NCBI GenBank assembly: GCA_050293885.1
Contig: JBNKNO010000012.1
Location: 1-64,000, forward strand
Source of the DNA: Nitrogeniibacter sp050293885
GTDB taxonomy: Bacteria > Pseudomonadota > Gammaproteobacteria > Burkholderiales > Rhodocyclaceae
Direction of reading: 5' to 3'
Length of the DNA: 64,000 bases
The position numbers and the translations under genes were made by a program. Of this stretch, positions 7,690 through 19,864 are shown one piece after another. Positions within the stretch are counted from its first letter, which is position 1; the number at the start of each line of letters is the position of its first letter. The notes below the pieces were generated by a model that was not told the origin of the DNA, did not search any database, and worked only from the letters and a program-made list of their open reading frames with translations.

Positions 7690-8991
7690 ATGTCCGTCCC
7701 GATTCATCCCGCCACACCCTCCCGGCTGAGCGATCTGCAATGGGAGGTGCGCTCCTGGTTTCGCACCCGCTTGTGGGCGCAGGTCATGCTGGGGTTCATG
7801 CTCGGGCTTGCGGTCGGCGCATCGCTGAGCCCGGAAGCCGGCTGGGTGAGCCGCACCACGGCCGCCGACGCCGGGGCTTGGCTGGCGGTTCCCGGGCGGT
7901 TGTTTCTGGCCATCATCGGCATGGTGCTGGTACCGCTGGTGATGGTATCGATCATCAAGGGCATGCTCGGCGGCGGCAGCATGGCACAGCTCAAGTCGGT
8001 GGGCTTGCGCATGCTGGTGTTCGTGACCCTCACCACCGGCATCAGCGCCACGCTCGGCGTCACCCTCGGGCAACTCGTCGCTCCGGGCACCACCCAAGTG
8101 GTCGTGGCGGCCGAGCCACCCGCCCCCCAGGCCGCACAACGACCGCCAAAGCCCGACTTACCGACGCTCATCGTCAAACTGGTGCCCAGCAACCCGCAGG
8201 CCGCCATCGCCGAAAACGACATGCTCGCCATCGTCATGCTGGCACTGTTTCTCGGCGCCGCCGCGCTGGTAGCCGACCGCAAGAAGACGGCCCCCTTTCT
8301 CAACGCGCTCGACGGCCTGCTCGAATTGTCCATGACGCTGGTGAAATGGGCCATGTATCTGGCGCCCTGGGCGGTGTTCGGCCTGCTCGCCGACGTAGTT
8401 GCCCGCTCGGGGCTGGTGGCGATGGCCGGGTTGGCGGGCTATGTGCTGGCGGTGCTCGCCGGCCTGCTGCTGCTCATGCTCATGTACCTGCTGCTGCTGG
8501 TGCTGGTGGCCCGCCGCCACCCGATCGAATTCCTCAAACGCATCAGCGGCGTGCTGCTCTTGGCTTTCTCGACCTCGAGCTCGGCCGCGGTGATCCCGCT
8601 GTCGATCGACACCGCGGTGCGCAACCTCGAGGTACCCGAAAGCATCGCCAACTTCACCATTCCACTCGGGGCGACCGTCAACATGGCGGGCACCGCCCTC
8701 TATCAAGCGGTCGCCGTGTGTTTTCTGGCCCAGATGTCGGGCGTGACCCTGAGCCTGTCGTCGCTGATCGCCATCGTGCTCACGCTCATCGTCACTTCCA
8801 TCGGCGCGCCGGGCACGCCGGGGGTCGGTATCGTCATCCTCTCCAACATCGTCACCGGCTTCGGCATTCCACCCACCGGAATCGCACTGATTCTCGGCGT
8901 CGACCGCCTGCTCGACATGTTCCGCACCGCCGTCAATGTCACCGGCGACCTGACGCTCAGTGTGTTGCTTCGTAACGCCAGGAAACCGTAG
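7690..8991 (+). CDS. Dicarboxylate/amino acid:cation symporter (DAACS family)
   Basis: 433 residues from the ATG at 7690; an in-frame GTG at 7639 would add 17 unconserved residues, and neither start has a clear ribosome site. Eight hydrophobic helices plus two re-entrant hairpins are suggested. The serine-rich hairpin STSSSAAVIPLS, the TM7 motif NMAGTALYQAV and the second hairpin GAPGTPGVGIVIL are the known substrate- and cation-binding elements of glutamate/C4-dicarboxylate carriers. It should import dicarboxylates or acidic amino acids with Na+ or H+. An acidic/Pro-rich loop after helix 3 is longer than in GltP. Confidence 0.92.
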   Translation: MSVPIHPATPSRLSDLQWEVRSWFRTRLWAQVMLGFMLGLAVGASLSPEAGWVSRTTAADAGAWLAVPGRLFLAIIGMVLVPLVMVSIIKGMLGGGSMAQLKSVGLRMLVFVTLTTGISATLGVTLGQLVAPGTTQVVVAAEPPAPQAAQRPPKPDLPTLIVKLVPSNPQAAIAENDMLAIVMLALFLGAAALVADRKKTAPFLNALDGLLELSMTLVKWAMYLAPWAVFGLLADVVARSGLVAMAGLAGYVLAVLAGLLLLMLMYLLLLVLVARRHPIEFLKRISGVLLLAFSTSSSAAVIPLSIDTAVRNLEVPESIANFTIPLGATVNMAGTALYQAVAVCFLAQMSGVTLSLSSLIAIVLTLIVTSIGAPGTPGVGIVILSNIVTGFGIPPTGIALILGVDRLLDMFRTAVNVTGDLTLSVLLRNARKP

Positions 8992-9047
8992 CCGTACCGC
9001 CATCGGGGCGAAGCAGTACAATCAGCGTTTGCTGATATTCAAGGGAG

Positions 9048-9497
9048 ATGCCGATGCGCAAAATCATGTTCGCCCTCGCCACGCTGCTCGCGCTGGGTTC
9101 GGCACACGCCGAAGTCATCGACATCGACAACGCCACCCTGGCCCGCCTGCAGGCCAGCGGCGTGCCGGTGGTGGATATCCGCACCGCCGGCGAATGGCAG
9201 GAAACCGGCATCGTGCCGGGCAGCCATCTGCTCACCTTCTTCGGCGAGCGCGGCCAGGCCGAACCCGCGGCCTGGCTCGGCAAGCTGCAAGCCATCGCCA
9301 CGCCCGAGCAGCCGGTGATCCTCATCTGCCGCAGCGGCAACCGCACCCGCACCGTCAGCGCCTTCCTCTCGCAGCAGGTCGGCTACACCAAGGTGTACAA
9401 CGTCAAACACGGTATCCGCGCGTGGATCAAGGCAGGCCAGGCCGTCGACAAGGCCGCACAGGCCGCATCGACCTGCCGCTGGGCGAGCGCCTGCTGA
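9048..9497 (+). CDS. Exported rhodanese-domain protein
   Basis: 149 residues. The signal peptide (residues 1-21, cleavage near SAHA-E) directs it to the periplasm. A single rhodanese domain (residues ~25-130) has catalytic Cys94 in CRSGNRT, so sulfur transfer is possible. Two further cysteines close the C-terminus (TCRWASAC). The start may be at 9048 or at the second ATG at 9054; both lie after GGGAGATG. An intrinsic terminator follows directly. Confidence 0.85.
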   Translation: MPMRKIMFALATLLALGSAHAEVIDIDNATLARLQASGVPVVDIRTAGEWQETGIVPGSHLLTFFGERGQAEPAAWLGKLQAIATPEQPVILICRSGNRTRTVSAFLSQQVGYTKVYNVKHGIRAWIKAGQAVDKAAQAASTCRWASAC

Positions 9498-9524
9498 ACG
9501 GCACGGCGCGACCGGCACTGCACA

Positions 9525-9556
9525 GACGCCGCCGCCTTCGGGTTGCGGCGTCTTTC
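9525..9556 (+). terminator. Intrinsic terminator after the rhodanese gene
   Basis: The stem GACGCCGC (9525-9532) pairs perfectly with GCGGCGTC (9545-9552) around a 12-base loop and is followed by TTTC. It separates the rhodanese gene from the TIR-CHAT gene and argues against starting that gene at the upstream TTG at 9568. Confidence 0.75.
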
Positions 9557-9636
9557 ATTGTGCACTCTTGCATAGCGCACTACGCTGTCATCGCACGACT
9601 ATACTCAGACTCTGGCGCCCCAAACCGATAGCCGAC

Positions 9637-12486
9637 TTGAACATCTTCCTCTCCTACGCCTCGCCCTATCGCGATCTGGCCGATGACCTGTGCTGCCGGC
9701 TGCAGGCCGTGGGTCACGAGGTCTTCTTCGACCGCGAGGATCTCCCCGCCGGCACCAGTTTCGATGACCGCATCCGCCAGGCCATCGACGATGCCGAGTT
9801 GTTCATCTTTCTGGTCGCGCCCGAGGCCGTCGCCCAAGGCCACTACACCCGCACCGAACTGAAGCTCGCCGCGCGCAAATGGCCCACGCCGGGCTGGCAT
9901 GTGCTGCCGGTGATGGCCGCCGACACGCCGCTGGCCGACGTGCCCGCCTACCTGCGCGCACTCACCCTGCTGCAACCGGAAGGCAACCTGACGGCCGAAG
10001 TGGTGATGGAGGTCGAAGATCGGGTGCGCCAGCACGGCGACGCCGCACCGGCACCGGAGATGCCCGCCAAGCGTGACCGCGCGGCGGTACGTTATCGCTC
10101 GCTGCAACTTCGCTTTGCCGGGGATGGCGCCGGCGGCTACGCGTTGAGCGTGCCCGAATCGCCAGCCGGCGCACTGGCCGACGCGGCCATCACGCTCAAC
10201 CCGGCGGTGCTCGAACAAAGCCTGTGGGCCAACGCCCGCCCCATCGCCGGCTCCGCCCGCCGCGCCGGCCCGGCCGATGCCGAACCCGCCTTGTTGCCGG
10301 GCGATGCGGCCGCACGGCAAATCGGCCAGACGCTGTACACCGCGCTGTTCGGCTCCAGCGCCGGCAGCGGACTGACGGACAGCCTGCGCGGCATCGACCC
10401 GCAACGCGGCGACGGCCTGCGCTTCGTCATCAACACCACCGAGGCGCCCGAGCTGGCGCGCCTGCCGTGGGAATTCCTCTACAGCCCGACGCAGGACGAC
10501 TTCCTGTTCTCCGACCGCCTCAAACCGGTGGTGCGCTGGCTGGATGTAGACGCGCCGCCGCCGACGCTCGCGGTCGCGCCGCCGCTGCGCATGCTGATGG
10601 CCATCGCCGCACCGGCCGACCGCCCCGAGCTGGCCATCGGCGAAGAGCTCGCCCACCTCGATCGCGCCCTCGAAGAACTGAGCAACAGTGGCGTATTGAC
10701 CACCGTACGGCTCGAACACGCCACGCTCGAAACCCTCGACAACGCGCTGCTGGAACACCGCCCGCATGTGCTGCATTTCATCGGCCATGGCGATTTTGTC
10801 GGCGACGACGGCGTGCTGCTGCTCGAGTCCGACCGCAACCCGGGCACCGCCGACACCATTGCCGGCCGCCAGTTGGCGGTGCTGCTGCGCAACTATCGCG
10901 ACTGCCTGCGGCTGGTGTTCCTCAACAGCTGCATGGGCGCCACGACCTCCACCCGCGACCCTTTCGGCGGCGTCGCCCAAAGCCTCATCCGGCGCGGCAT
11001 CCCGGCGGTGATCGCGATGCAGTTCCCGATTCCCGACGATGCCGCAGTGGAGCTGTCGCGCCACTTCTACCGCTATCTGGCCGCCGGCCAGCCGGTCGAT
11101 GCCGCCCTCAGTTCGGCCCGCGCCTTTTTGTTCGCGCGCGGCTATCCGGTCGAATGGGGCGCGCCGGCGCTGCACATGCGCACCCCGGACGGACGGCTGT
11201 TCGACCTCGCGCCGCCTCCCCAAGCCGCGCCGATGGCGCCGCCGGCACCCGGCGCACCCATCGCGACACCGCCCAGTACGGGCAGCGCCGCCGAAGCCGC
11301 CCCAGACCAACCGCCTCGGGCGCAAGGGCGCCGATGGGGATGGCTCATCGTCGCGGCCGGTCTGGCCGTCGCGGCGGCGACGACCCTGTATGTGTTCGTC
11401 GGCGACACCGTTCGCGACCAGGCGGGCGACATGGCCCCCGAGCTGTCCGGGGGTCAACGCCCATCGCCAGCGCCCAAACCCGCGCCGGTCGCACCCAGCC
11501 CGCAAGCACGCATCGACGCCATCGTTCGCGATCTCGAATCCGACCGACACGCGGCGGCACTCGAATCGATTCAATCCATTGTCGACGGTGACGACGCCGC
11601 CGCGCGCGACCGTCTCTTCGGCGAGTCACTCGGGCGGGTGCGCGCTGCCCTGAACGCCGCCCAGGCCAAGGCGACCGCCGCCGGAAACACCGAACTTGCC
11701 GCCGCCCTGGCGAAGGCGCAAAGCCAACTCGCCCCGCGTGACGACGCGGGCGCTGAACCCCCGCCCGAACCGGCTCCCGTGGTCGCCCCCGACGCCGTTG
11801 CGGTCGCCATCGCGGCCTTGAGCGCCGGCGACACGCAAAGCGGCCTGACGCAACTGCGCGCACTGCTCGCCGCCGATCCGGACGCACTCTCGGCACAGGT
11901 CATTGGCGAACAATCGGACGCGCTGATCCAGGCATTGGCCAACGTCGGCGTCAACGCCGCCACGACCGGGGACACGGACACCCTGCAGGCGGCCATCGCC
12001 CTGCTCGAACGCATCCAGCCGGGGATCGACTGGGCGACATACATTGCGGCAGCGGGCAGCGCAGCCGGCCTGGAACCCGCAGCAGGCGAAGCCGGGCCCC
12101 GGATCTTCTACACCGTGCGCCGGGGAGACACCTTGTGGTCCATCGCCCGCCGCCTCCTTGGCACCGGCAACGCCTGGCCGAGTCTGCTTGCGCGTCACAA
12201 CAAGCTGGCGTCGATCGGCGTGGGCGGCGACTTCATCGCGCATCCGGACCGCATTAAGCCAGGCTGGCGGATCAATCCACCAATCGCCTACGACGAGATC
12301 GGCCGGGACCGGCTGGAATATCACGTGATCCCGGGCGACACCCTGTCCGGCATTGCCTGGCGGGTGTACGGCGACGCCTCGCGCTGGCCGCAGATCGCGA
12401 CCGACAACGCGGCGCGCATCGCCGACCCGGACCGCATCCGGCCCGGTCAGGTGTTGGTCATCCAACCGCCGCACGACCGGCGCTGA
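9637..12486 (+). CDS. TIR - CHAT protease - TM - LysM - LysM multidomain protein
   Basis: 949 residues from TTG 9637 (MNIFLSYAS), chosen because it begins exactly at the TIR strand; a TTG at 9568 is the alternative. TIR domain ~1-130 with the conserved glutamate Glu74 (YTRTEL) of NAD-cleaving TIRs. CHAT (caspase-fold) protease ~150-530 with catalytic-pair candidates His384 (HFIGHGDF) and Cys432 (FLNSCMGA). Pro-rich linker, one TM helix ~567-589 preceded by GRRWGW (positive-inside, so N-terminus cytosolic). Ala-rich helical stalk, then two LysM peptidoglycan-binding modules (~824-885, YTVRRGDTLWSIA; ~894-948, YHVIPGDTLSGIA). All elements look intact. TIR and CHAT are both found in bacterial immunity and cell-death proteins; the function of this combination is not known to me. 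Confidence 0.85.
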   Translation: MNIFLSYASPYRDLADDLCCRLQAVGHEVFFDREDLPAGTSFDDRIRQAIDDAELFIFLVAPEAVAQGHYTRTELKLAARKWPTPGWHVLPVMAADTPLADVPAYLRALTLLQPEGNLTAEVVMEVEDRVRQHGDAAPAPEMPAKRDRAAVRYRSLQLRFAGDGAGGYALSVPESPAGALADAAITLNPAVLEQSLWANARPIAGSARRAGPADAEPALLPGDAAARQIGQTLYTALFGSSAGSGLTDSLRGIDPQRGDGLRFVINTTEAPELARLPWEFLYSPTQDDFLFSDRLKPVVRWLDVDAPPPTLAVAPPLRMLMAIAAPADRPELAIGEELAHLDRALEELSNSGVLTTVRLEHATLETLDNALLEHRPHVLHFIGHGDFVGDDGVLLLESDRNPGTADTIAGRQLAVLLRNYRDCLRLVFLNSCMGATTSTRDPFGGVAQSLIRRGIPAVIAMQFPIPDDAAVELSRHFYRYLAAGQPVDAALSSARAFLFARGYPVEWGAPALHMRTPDGRLFDLAPPPQAAPMAPPAPGAPIATPPSTGSAAEAAPDQPPRAQGRRWGWLIVAAGLAVAAATTLYVFVGDTVRDQAGDMAPELSGGQRPSPAPKPAPVAPSPQARIDAIVRDLESDRHAAALESIQSIVDGDDAAARDRLFGESLGRVRAALNAAQAKATAAGNTELAAALAKAQSQLAPRDDAGAEPPPEPAPVVAPDAVAVAIAALSAGDTQSGLTQLRALLAADPDALSAQVIGEQSDALIQALANVGVNAATTGDTDTLQAAIALLERIQPGIDWATYIAAAGSAAGLEPAAGEAGPRIFYTVRRGDTLWSIARRLLGTGNAWPSLLARHNKLASIGVGGDFIAHPDRIKPGWRINPPIAYDEIGRDRLEYHVIPGDTLSGIAWRVYGDASRWPQIATDNAARIADPDRIRPGQVLVIQPPHDRR

Positions 12487-12621
12487 CCGCCCCTCGTGCC
12501 GCAGGGGCCGACGATCGACGCACGGCCGCCAACGCGGGGGTTTCGCGCTAAAGTCGTACAAGAATCCGCCGATGAATGACACTGGTATTTCATCGGCAGC
12601 ACACGCACTTCGGGAGACAGG

Positions 12622-13758
12622 ATGAGCGAATCGGCACTGGAACCGGTCAAGGTTGCCGCACCATGGATGGATGAGCGCTCGCACAACATGCTGCGCGAGT
12701 TCTTCCGCGAGGGCCTTCAGTCCCGCTGCGTGCTGGTCGAGCCCGAACGCGCCCATGCCATCCTCGTCGACGTCGATCGTGGCGATGCCACCCGCCGCCT
12801 GGCTGACGCACGCGCGCGCTGGCCCGAGGTCGCGATCATCGAGTTGAGCGTGAACTACGCCGATCAAGCCTTGTTCGTACGCAAACCGCTGCGCCCCAAG
12901 GGCATGGCCCGCGCGCTCATGAGCGTGCGCCGCAAGCTGCGACTGAGCGACGACCCGGTCGCCGAATCGGTCAGCACCGGGGACGCCGACAGCAGCGCGG
13001 CAACACGTCCCGACACCCCGCTCTCACCCCGTGGCCCGGTGCCGGACCCGGGCACCGAAAGTCATTACGTGGGCCAGGCCAGCGATGTCGACGCCATGGC
13101 GCCCGACACCTGGGCGCGCGCCCAATACGACCCCGCCGACTATCTGCAAGGCCATCTGCAACGTGCCGCCGCCATGGCCGACGAGCGCGGACGCGCCGTG
13201 GCGATGACGGGTGTTTGGGGCTGCTGGGTGATTCCGCCGGGCAATGGCTCGGTGCAGGTCGACATCCCGGATCGCCAGTTGCGCTCCCTGTGCGTGGTCA
13301 GCATGGGGGCGAGCGACGTGCGTTTCGATCCGCTGGACAATGCCGCCGAGCTGACATGCTCGCCGCAATTCACGCCACGCGACAACCTGCTGTGGAAAGT
13401 CGCGCTGTGGACGGCCCGTGGTCGCGTGCCGCAGACGACGCCGCTCGACGCGCCGGTCTACCTGCGCCACTGGCCCGATCTGAACGAGTTGCTGGTAACG
13501 CCTGACGCCATTCGCATTGCCGCGCTGTGGCTCAATCACCCGATCAACCTGATGGCACTGGCGGAACGATTGCACATCCCGCAACGCCACGTGTTCAGTT
13601 TCTACGCGGCCTGCGCCGCCATCGGCCTGGCCGGCGTCGCACGACGCACCGCCGATACACTGGTGGACGCCCCGCAGGTCAGTGCCTCGGGCATGCGCTC
13701 ACTCATCAGCCGGCTCGGCGAACGACTCGGTTTGAGCACCCAGACTGAATCCATCTGA
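12622..13758 (+). CDS. Receiver-like N-domain protein of unknown function
   Basis: 378 residues; GGGAGACAGG precedes the ATG. The first ~105 residues look like part of a response-regulator receiver: strand AILVDVDRGD with possible phosphoacceptor Asp, strand VAIIELS, then strand and turn FVRKPLRPKGM with the Lys-Pro pair, and a final helix. The usual N-terminal acidic pair is not recognisable. A Pro/Ser linker (~115-145) follows. The C-terminal part (~170-360) includes helical, winged-helix-like segments (LRHWPDLNELL, LMALAERLHIPQRHVFSFY). It lies 135 bp after the TIR-CHAT gene on the same strand and converges on the second TIR gene. No family was recognised. Confidence 0.6.
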   Translation: MSESALEPVKVAAPWMDERSHNMLREFFREGLQSRCVLVEPERAHAILVDVDRGDATRRLADARARWPEVAIIELSVNYADQALFVRKPLRPKGMARALMSVRRKLRLSDDPVAESVSTGDADSSAATRPDTPLSPRGPVPDPGTESHYVGQASDVDAMAPDTWARAQYDPADYLQGHLQRAAAMADERGRAVAMTGVWGCWVIPPGNGSVQVDIPDRQLRSLCVVSMGASDVRFDPLDNAAELTCSPQFTPRDNLLWKVALWTARGRVPQTTPLDAPVYLRHWPDLNELLVTPDAIRIAALWLNHPINLMALAERLHIPQRHVFSFYAACAAIGLAGVARRTADTLVDAPQVSASGMRSLISRLGERLGLSTQTESI

Positions 13759-13809
13759 CGGGCCCCGGGGACCGACCGGCGTGACCGATGAGTCGACCGG
13801 GAACACGCG

Positions 13810-14781
13810 CTAACGCACCCGAAACAGCTGCGTCGCGTCGCGCTCGTTGGTGGCCGGATCGATCACGGTCACATCCATGCGCTGGCCGTCGGCGGACACC
13901 ACGAAGGTGGAACGCAGCGGGTAGCCGTTGAACATGTAGGTCGTTTGCCCCTGCCGGCCGGACAGCGTGCCGGTGCCGGCGACGTAGCCGTCCGGTGTCT
14001 GCCCCTGAAATACCAGTTCCGAGCCGCGCTGGACAATCTCGTGCATGCCGCCGTCGGAATCGCGCCACAAGCCCGTCAGGTTGATGGTCCCGGTTGCGGG
14101 GGCCACACTCACGCCACCCCCGGTCGCCCCCAGCGGTTGCGGCGAAGGCATCGGGGGCACCGGGTCCAACCCGCCATCCTGCTCCCCGATCAGCGCCGCC
14201 AATATCAGAAAGGCCAGCCCGCCGCCGATCCACCATTTCTTGCGCGACCCGGTTTTGCCGCTGCTTGTCGAGGTTGTTTGCGGCGCCTCGGCAGCCTTGG
14301 GCTCGGGCAACTCAAGCGCCTTGCGCAGCGTGTCCACAAGCAAGGACACGTCGAAATCCCAGCGCTTGTCGCTCAGTTCGATCGCGTTGCGTCGCGCCAG
14401 CGGTTCGAGATCCTCGGGCAGTTGCCCGGTGGTCGGCATCGTCGCCCCTTCGACCAGCACCGGAATCACGCGCACATCGGTGCGCGTCAGGGCGGTGGCG
14501 ATCTCGAGACGCGTGTAGTCGTTCGGATCGTCCAGCCGACGGGCGCCGTCGGCGTCGGCCGCATCCACCCAGCGCGGCCCGATGACGGCGATGAGCACAC
14601 CGCAGGAACGCAGCGCCCGCTCGATCGCCTCGACAAAGTCCATCCCCGGCTCGATGGTTTCCACATCGCGGAAGATGGACACCGTCCGCAGATGCTCCTT
14701 CAGGTGGTCGGTCAGCCGACCCGCCGCGCTCTGACTGTCCTGTCGCCGGTAGCTGACAAATATTCCTTGTTGCATGGCCAC
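13810..14781 (-). CDS. TIR - TM - periplasmic beta-domain protein
   Basis: 323 residues. The TIR domain covers ~5-155 (GIFVSYRRQDSQSAAGRL; IFRDVETIEPG; conserved Glu93 in YTRLEIATAL). A low-complexity linker rich in Thr/Ser follows, then one TM helix (~183-199) preceded by GSRKKWW, which predicts a cytosolic TIR. The C-terminal ~100 residues, after a Pro/Gly linker, form a predicted all-beta domain (GLWRDSDGGMHEIVQRG…FQGQ) that would lie in the periplasm; it resembles small lipocalin-like modules but is not assigned. The plan matches the TIR-CHAT-LysM protein 1.3 kb away: TIR inside, one helix, sensor-like domain outside. Confidence 0.8.
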   Translation of the reverse strand: MAMQQGIFVSYRRQDSQSAAGRLTDHLKEHLRTVSIFRDVETIEPGMDFVEAIERALRSCGVLIAVIGPRWVDAADADGARRLDDPNDYTRLEIATALTRTDVRVIPVLVEGATMPTTGQLPEDLEPLARRNAIELSDKRWDFDVSLLVDTLRKALELPEPKAAEAPQTTSTSSGKTGSRKKWWIGGGLAFLILAALIGEQDGGLDPVPPMPSPQPLGATGGGVSVAPATGTINLTGLWRDSDGGMHEIVQRGSELVFQGQTPDGYVAGTGTLSGRQGQTTYMFNGYPLRSTFVVSADGQRMDVTVIDPATNERDATQLFRVR

Positions 14782-15029
14782 GACTCCGTCGTCTGTTCCG
14801 ACTACACATTCTCAAAATAGTCGCCGCCCATCAACGGGGCGAACAATGACATTGTTCCACAGCCACTTACAGCAGATGTACAACACTCGCGCGGACACGA
14901 ATGGTTAAATTGATGTGATCGAGTTGATGGCGCCGATACGCGCCCGCATACTGGCCCCTGATCCCGATTATTCGCCCGCCGACCGATGAGCTTCCGGTCG
15001 ACACGACACCCACGTCTCAGGAAATCCGC

Positions 15030-15725
15030 ATGCTTCACCTACGGACCGCGATCGCGACCGCCCTGGTCGCGCTACTGACCGCCTGCAACGCCACCACGCC
15101 CACCAAGCCGGACCAACCCGCGTCGGCGCAAACGCCCGCGCCCGAGGCCGCTGCCGAACGCGAACCGGCGCCCGCACCGGAAGTCAGTGACGGCGAGGAA
15201 GTCAAAGAGGAAGAAGCCGCGGCGCCCGCCGAACAAAGCAATATCTACTATTCGCAGCAGGAATTCGAGCTGATGAGCGCCTGTGTGGGCATGTCGGACA
15301 CAGCCATGCACACCGCCATCCGCCGCCGCGGCGGCATGAGCGAAGAAGATGCCATGAACATTTACCGCGGCCGCCCCTTCGCCGAGGAAAACATGGCAAC
15401 GGTGCAGCAGGTTTATGCCGGCACCATCGGCAATGTGTGGGATTACACCGTGCGCACCTTTCAGCACTGCGCCATCACCACGGCGGGCGTGCCCGAACCG
15501 CGCCTCAAACTGGCCAGCTACTGCCTGCAACGGCGGATGATCGGCGATCTGGCCTATTCCTTCAAAGCCAACGAACGGCCGAAGGAAGACGCCTATCGCT
15601 ACTTCGCCAAATTCCGCAGCCCGGTCGTCCATCAGGTGATCGATGCGGTATATGCCACCGACGTGCCGAAAGAGGAAGTGAAGTCTCAGTTGTGGACGGG
15701 CTGCATGGCGCCGATTACCGGCTGA
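15030..15725 (+). CDS. Lipoprotein of unknown function
   Basis: 231 residues with a lipoprotein signal, lipobox LLTAC (Cys19). An acidic Pro/Ala/Glu-rich linker (~25-75) is followed by a helical domain of about 150 residues containing five cysteines (SACVG, QHCAI, SYCLQ, TGCMA among them). It ends PITG. I recognise no family. It is divergent from the TIR-TM gene (248-bp spacer), so shared regulation is possible but unproven, and it converges on the L12-like gene with a 9-bp gap. Confidence 0.6.
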   Translation: MLHLRTAIATALVALLTACNATTPTKPDQPASAQTPAPEAAAEREPAPAPEVSDGEEVKEEEAAAPAEQSNIYYSQQEFELMSACVGMSDTAMHTAIRRRGGMSEEDAMNIYRGRPFAEENMATVQQVYAGTIGNVWDYTVRTFQHCAITTAGVPEPRLKLASYCLQRRMIGDLAYSFKANERPKEDAYRYFAKFRSPVVHQVIDAVYATDVPKEEVKSQLWTGCMAPITG

Positions 15726-15734
15726 GCGCCCGGC

Positions 15735-15985
15735 TCAGCGCCTCACCCACCACCACGCAAGCAACCCCACGACGAGCACCACAATCCAGAGGCCATGGCC
15801 TCGCCGTTCCGGCGCACCGGCATGGCCTTGCGGAAATACCGCCGGATCCTTGCGGTAGGCATCCACCCGTTCCTTCGCTTGCTTGAGCCCGATCCCCTCG
15901 AGCTCACGAACGATCTTGATCGCCTCGATCGTTCGTCCGCGGGCGAGCGCGTCGCGGGCGGCCGGCGGCAGTGACGCCGGCACGC

Positions 15986-15989
<4 letters not shown>
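15735..15989 (-). CDS. L7/L12 C-terminal-domain-like protein with a C-terminal membrane helix
   Basis: 84 residues, GTG start. Residues ~10-47 (GRTIEAIKIVRELEGIGLKQ… AKERVDAY) resemble the helix-turn-helix core of the ribosomal L7/L12 C-terminal domain, where IKVVR…GLGLKEAK is the known pattern. A short linker leads to one terminal helix (GLWIVVLVVGLLAWWW) ending in RR, a tail anchor. The start overlaps the metH stop as GTGA, so it is probably translated with metH and lies under the SAH riboswitch. Function unknown. Confidence 0.7.
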
Positions 15990-19675
<3,686 letters not shown>

Positions 19676-19724
19676 GGGTCGGTCCTCGATCGGTCCTTTG
19701 AATCATAGCCGGCGCGCGCAAACA

Positions 19725-19768
19725 AAAACGGCGCGGCAAACCGGCAGAAGGGGTTTGCGAGCGCCGTT
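19725..19768 (-). terminator. Riboswitch-controlled intrinsic terminator of metH
   Basis: Read on the minus strand, AACGGCGC (19768-19761) pairs with GCGCCGTT (19734-19727), and GCAAACC-type bases (19758-19752) pair with GGTTTGC (19742-19736) around a nine-base loop. A T-run (complement of AAAAA, 19724-19728) follows. The first arm is the conserved AACGGCGCTCGC segment of the SAH aptamer, so aptamer and terminator are mutually exclusive. SAH binding should allow read-through. Confidence 0.8.
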
Positions 19769-19827
19769 GTTCTTTGCTGAGCCTGGCCCCGGGATCACAG
19801 CCTCACGGGTCGCAGCGCTCCTCAGCA
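19757..19827 (-). ncRNA. SAH riboswitch aptamer upstream of metH
   Basis: On the minus strand the three conserved blocks of the SAH riboswitch occur in order and spacing: GAGGAGCGCTGCGAC (in 19809-19825), CCAGGCTCA (19786-19778) and AACGGCGCTCGC (19768-19757). GAG of the first block pairs with CTC of the second to make the main helix. SAH riboswitches are known as ON switches for ahcY, metF and metH, mostly in proteobacteria. The aptamer starts a few bases after a good promoter and runs into a terminator. The remaining spacer up to the next gene (19865-20053) shows nothing I can name. Confidence 0.88.
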
Positions 19828-19835
19828 GGCTGCTG

Positions 19836-19864
19836 ATTTTACTGGGCTTGTCACCCACTGTCGA
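19836..19864 (-). promoter_or_regulatory. Sigma70-type promoter for metH
   Basis: On the minus strand TCGACA (19864-19859) and TAAAAT (19841-19836) are separated by exactly 17 bases. Transcription would start just before the SAH aptamer. Confidence 0.65.

Noticed and set aside
7089..8975. Long plus-strand frame across the isomerase and symporter genes
   Set aside because: Out-of-frame shadow with no domains.
9568..9636. TTG 9568 as start of the TIR-CHAT protein
   Set aside because: The added residues are unrelated to TIR and directly abut the rhodanese terminator; TTG 9637 begins at the TIR strand.
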